Below are positions 42,527 through 44,275 of a stretch of 44,275 bases of DNA, piece after piece. The stretch comes from Firm-13 sp964617375. GTDB taxonomy: Bacteria; Bacillota; Clostridia; Saccharofermentanales; Saccharofermentanaceae. Position 1 is the stretch's first letter, and each line of letters opens with the position of its first letter. The translations under genes were made by a program, and so were the position numbers. The stretch is from the NCBI GenBank assembly GCA_964617375.1, contig CAZTXQ010000023.1, positions 1 to 44,275 on the forward strand, written 5' to 3'. Below the pieces are notes generated by a model. It was not told the origin of the DNA. It was given only the letters and a program-made list of their open reading frames with translations, and ran no database searches.

Positions 42527-42546
42527 AGAGAAGACTAGACATGAGA

Positions 42547-42575
42547 GCCTGACGGGTCATTATGATCCGTCAGGC
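42547..42575. terminator. Hairpin between convergent exporter and cupin genes
   Basis: A 13-bp stem (42547-42559 with 42563-42575, one G-T pair) with a 3-base loop. No T tract on either strand, so it may act as a weak bidirectional terminator or a 3'-end stabiliser. Confidence 0.55.
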
Positions 42576-42595
42576 CCGTACTGCTTTAAGAGTAC

Positions 42596-42943
42596 TTATT
42601 CTTCGTACAGATCGCCGCTGTTTTCCTTGTTCAGAGTGCCGTCCAGCTCGATCATCAGGAACCTGCAAAGAGAAGTAACGACAGGCCTGTGCAAGACGCC
42701 CTTCGGAACAATGATCAGCTCGCCTTCGTTAACCCGGGTTAATCCGTCCATGGTCTCGAGCTCGAAGCTGCCCTCGATTACGTGGAAAAGCTCGTCCGAG
42801 CCCTCGTGCGTATGGAAATCAAGCGTGCGGTTCTCCACATTGACGACGCTTAAGATGTGCCCGTTGAGACGTCCGATTTTCTCATAAACGTACAATTTCT
42901 CGACTGCCAGGGCCGTTTTTTTCAGATTGATTTTTTCCAGCAT
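42596..42943 (-). CDS. Small cupin-domain protein
   Basis: A 115-residue single-domain cupin. Motif 1 is HTHEGSDELFHVIEGSFEL (two His and the Glu that bind metal), motif 2 is ELIIVPKGVLHRP. Such stand-alone cupins are binding proteins, sugar or amino-acid isomerases, or regulators; no substrate is indicated. Start ATG 42943 follows AGAGGT; an upstream frame to 42988 lacks a good SD. It ends a minus-strand group with the GNAT gene (51 bases upstream), the tiny membrane protein and the XRE regulator. Confidence 0.85.
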   Translation of the reverse strand: MLEKINLKKTALAVEKLYVYEKIGRLNGHILSVVNVENRTLDFHTHEGSDELFHVIEGSFELETMDGLTRVNEGELIIVPKGVLHRPVVTSLCRFLMIELDGTLNKENSGDLYEE

Positions 42944-42994
42944 AGAATACCTCTTTTTTATCTCTTTCAGGAAATCCGTTAGTAGCATTCACCC

Positions 42995-43447
42995 CTATTT
43001 TAGCTCTTTCATCATCAGATATTCCGTAACCCCTGCTCTGTACAAACCGTCTATTTTCCCAACCTGAACATATCCATTTTTCTCGTAGAAATGCTTTCCT
43101 TCCGAATTGAACTCTGCAACTGCAAGAAAAAGCTTCCCGGCAGCCACAAGCTTTTCCAGATATCTTAGCATCTCTGTTCCGGTTCCGTGACCTCTTTCCG
43201 TTTCGCCAACTACAATCAGGTGAAGATAGGGGAAGGCGTGAAACGCTCCGTGCGGGAGGTAATACATAAAACCGACGCATGCATCTTGCCGCTTCGCCAC
43301 ATAGAAGGTATCGCTTTCCGCTGCCTCGCGCACAGCATGAAGCGCACTCCCTTCTCTGGAGAAATACTGTCTGCCAAGTTCTGAATGTATCAGCATCTCT
43401 GTACATTCGTTAATGTATTGTTCGCTGCCGTTTATGATATCCAACAT
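42995..43447 (-). CDS. GNAT-family N-acetyltransferase
   Basis: A 150-residue acetyltransferase. Acetyl-CoA pyrophosphate loop RGHGTG (motif A), LHLIVVGETERGHGTGTEML leading into the helix, and motif B AEFNSEGKHFYEKNGYVQVG. The C-terminus carries the usual YLMMKEL strand. I start at ATG 43447, 10 bases after the small membrane protein stop; longer frames run into that gene. The SD (AGTAGG) is weak, suggesting coupled translation. The substrate is unknown. Confidence 0.87.
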   Translation of the reverse strand: MLDIINGSEQYINECTEMLIHSELGRQYFSREGSALHAVREAAESDTFYVAKRQDACVGFMYYLPHGAFHAFPYLHLIVVGETERGHGTGTEMLRYLEKLVAAGKLFLAVAEFNSEGKHFYEKNGYVQVGKIDGLYRAGVTEYLMMKELK

Positions 43448-43457
43448 TTCTTTTAAC

Positions 43458-43643
43458 CTACTTCTTAATACTCTTAACCGTTGTATACGAGAAAACGGGA
43501 AGAGCGGCAATAGCCGACACTCCGCATATCCGTATCACATAATCCGGTAAAACGGTTCCGATTATTCTGCTGCCAAGCAGTACGAGTGCTGCGGCAGCAA
43601 GAATGAGTGTACAGACAATCTGCAATGCCTTTACATGCTTCAT
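43458..43643 (-). CDS. Small two-helix membrane protein, function unknown
   Basis: A 61-residue protein with two hydrophobic helices (about 5-28 and 33-54) separated by a short PDY turn, with basic residues at both ends (MKHVK, KSIKK), so both termini should be cytoplasmic. I do not recognise a family. It starts 24 bases after the XRE gene and is followed by the GNAT gene after 10 bases, so it is probably a true operon member. Proteins of this shape next to membrane-anchored XRE regulators are frequent, though their role is not established. Confidence 0.65.
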   Translation of the reverse strand: MKHVKALQIVCTLILAAAALVLLGSRIIGTVLPDYVIRICGVSAIAALPVFSYTTVKSIKK

Positions 43644-43667
43644 TATATTCGCCTGATTCCTTCCATT

Positions 43668-44162
43668 CTATTGTCTATGAAGGAGTCTTAATTTGAATTC
43701 GCGGATCCGCGAGGCGTATTTGCTGGTCATTATGACACCGACCAGAATCATGCCGGATGAAATCCCAAGACTTATTCCACCCCAAAAGTTATCGGAATTG
43801 TCTGTAAAGAGCATGACCAAATAGGCAATATTAGCCAGAAGACCGGCAATAAACAAAATATGCATTCTCTTTGTCACTTTGCGTTTTTCTTCGTTGCTGT
43901 AATCAGCTACCTTTAGTACGGTGTCTTCCATTTCCTTATTCATTTTCTCGCTTTTCCTTTCTCCATCGAGCAATTCCCGAAGATCCACATCAAAATAGTC
44001 AGCCATTTCGACAAGCAGGTCCAAATCCGGCATGTTGCTGGCCGTTTCCCATCTTGAAACCGTTCTCCGGGATACATGAAACTGTTCCGCAAGCTGTTCC
44101 TGTGTGAGACCTTTCTCTTTTCTGAGATCCTTAATGAAATTTCCGATTCTAATTTGATCCAT
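43668..44162 (-). CDS. XRE-family regulator with membrane-spanning C-terminus
   Basis: A 164-residue protein. Residues 9-63 are an XRE helix-turn-helix (LRKEKGLTQEQLAEQFHVSRRTVSRWETASNMPDLDLL). A charged linker (70-105) leads to two hydrophobic helices (about 108-126 and 135-155), so the regulator is probably membrane-bound and may respond to membrane state. The start is ATG 44162, with AAGGAGG 11 bases upstream; the frame to 44258 runs through a hairpin region and is not conserved. It heads the minus-strand XRE, small membrane protein, GNAT, cupin group. Confidence 0.87.
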   Translation of the reverse strand: MDQIRIGNFIKDLRKEKGLTQEQLAEQFHVSRRTVSRWETASNMPDLDLLVEMADYFDVDLRELLDGERKSEKMNKEMEDTVLKVADYSNEEKRKVTKRMHILFIAGLLANIAYLVMLFTDNSDNFWGGISLGISSGMILVGVIMTSKYASRIREFKLRLLHRQ

Positions 44163-44216
44163 AGGTCTCGTGGCCTCCTTTTGATGCAAGAATACAGTCT
44201 GCAAACACGGCTTAAC

Positions 44217-44263
44217 AGGACACAAAGCGAGCAGTGTCCTTTTTTCGAGATGAGACATGTCTT
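44217..44263 (+). terminator. Plus-strand terminator-like hairpin and a 10-bp palindrome upstream of the XRE gene
   Basis: AGGACAC (44217-44223) pairs with GTGTCCT (44234-44240), followed by six T residues, a rho-independent terminator by appearance but on the plus strand, where no gene precedes it. AGACATGTCT (44254-44263) is a perfect palindrome near the expected XRE promoter and could be its operator. Confidence 0.5.
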
Positions 44264-44275
44264 GTCTATATCTAG

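Overview
The window reads as a draft chromosome segment of a Gram-positive, low-to-mid GC Bacillota bacterium, most likely class Clostridia. Supporting signs are the long-form HPF, PcrA with a C-terminal Tudor-like domain, strong AGGAGG-type ribosome binding sites, two PadR regulators, a PadR/DUF1700-like/DUF4097 envelope module, a GT4 enzyme resembling the Firmicutes diacylglycerol glucosyltransferases, and an ABC exporter with histidine kinase and response regulator laid out like Bacillus LnrJKLMN. Base composition looks close to half GC by eye; no taxonomic marker RNA is present. A run of exactly 100 N (32964-33063) marks a scaffold gap inside a gene.

Layout. 1-6.1 kb: terminator of an upstream gene, a small zinc-ribbon protein, ribosome hibernation factor, PcrA helicase, and two HD-domain enzymes of deoxynucleotide turnover (dGTPase and a YfbR-like 5'-nucleotidase). 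6.1-13.3 kb: an envelope block with a GH73-type glucosaminidase carrying a cadherin-like domain, a membrane-anchored cohesin/cadherin-like protein, a GtrA-family flippase-like protein, folC, and a single-pass TPR-like protein. 13.3-17.2 kb: threonine synthase, then (minus strand) a PadR regulator and release factor RF3. 17.3-22.2 kb: a tightly packed set NYN/OST-HTH protein - 4-alpha-glucanotransferase - glycerol kinase, then an AEC transporter. 22.2-27.2 kb: a DUF3267-like membrane metalloprotease, the PadR-DUF4097 module, a TspO-like membrane protein and a lipid glycosyltransferase whose 3' ends overlap by 111 bases on opposite strands. 27.4-34.8 kb: a polar amino-acid ABC importer, then the Lnr-like two-component system diverging from its ABC exporter across a shared palindrome. 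34.9-40.0 kb: an M24 peptidase-like protein, a receiver-PAS-GGDEF-HD-GYP protein, a CrcB/Fluc fluoride channel and a methyltransferase. 40.2-42.5 kb: a regulator with two MerR domains and a two-gene ABC exporter; an 18/22-matching repeat lies in front of both transcription units. 42.6-44.2 kb (minus): membrane-anchored XRE regulator, tiny membrane protein, GNAT acetyltransferase, cupin.

Functional themes are cell-envelope maintenance and antibiotic or stress sensing (two exporters, two PadR regulators, DUF4097, GH73, cohesin-like protein), nucleotide-pool and replication housekeeping, and glycan/glycerol metabolism. I see no rRNA, tRNA, CRISPR, transposase, integrase or phage gene. The best candidates for something undescribed are the double-MerR regulator with its duplicated leader motif, the NYN-malQ-glpK unit, and the cohesin/cadherin-like envelope block.
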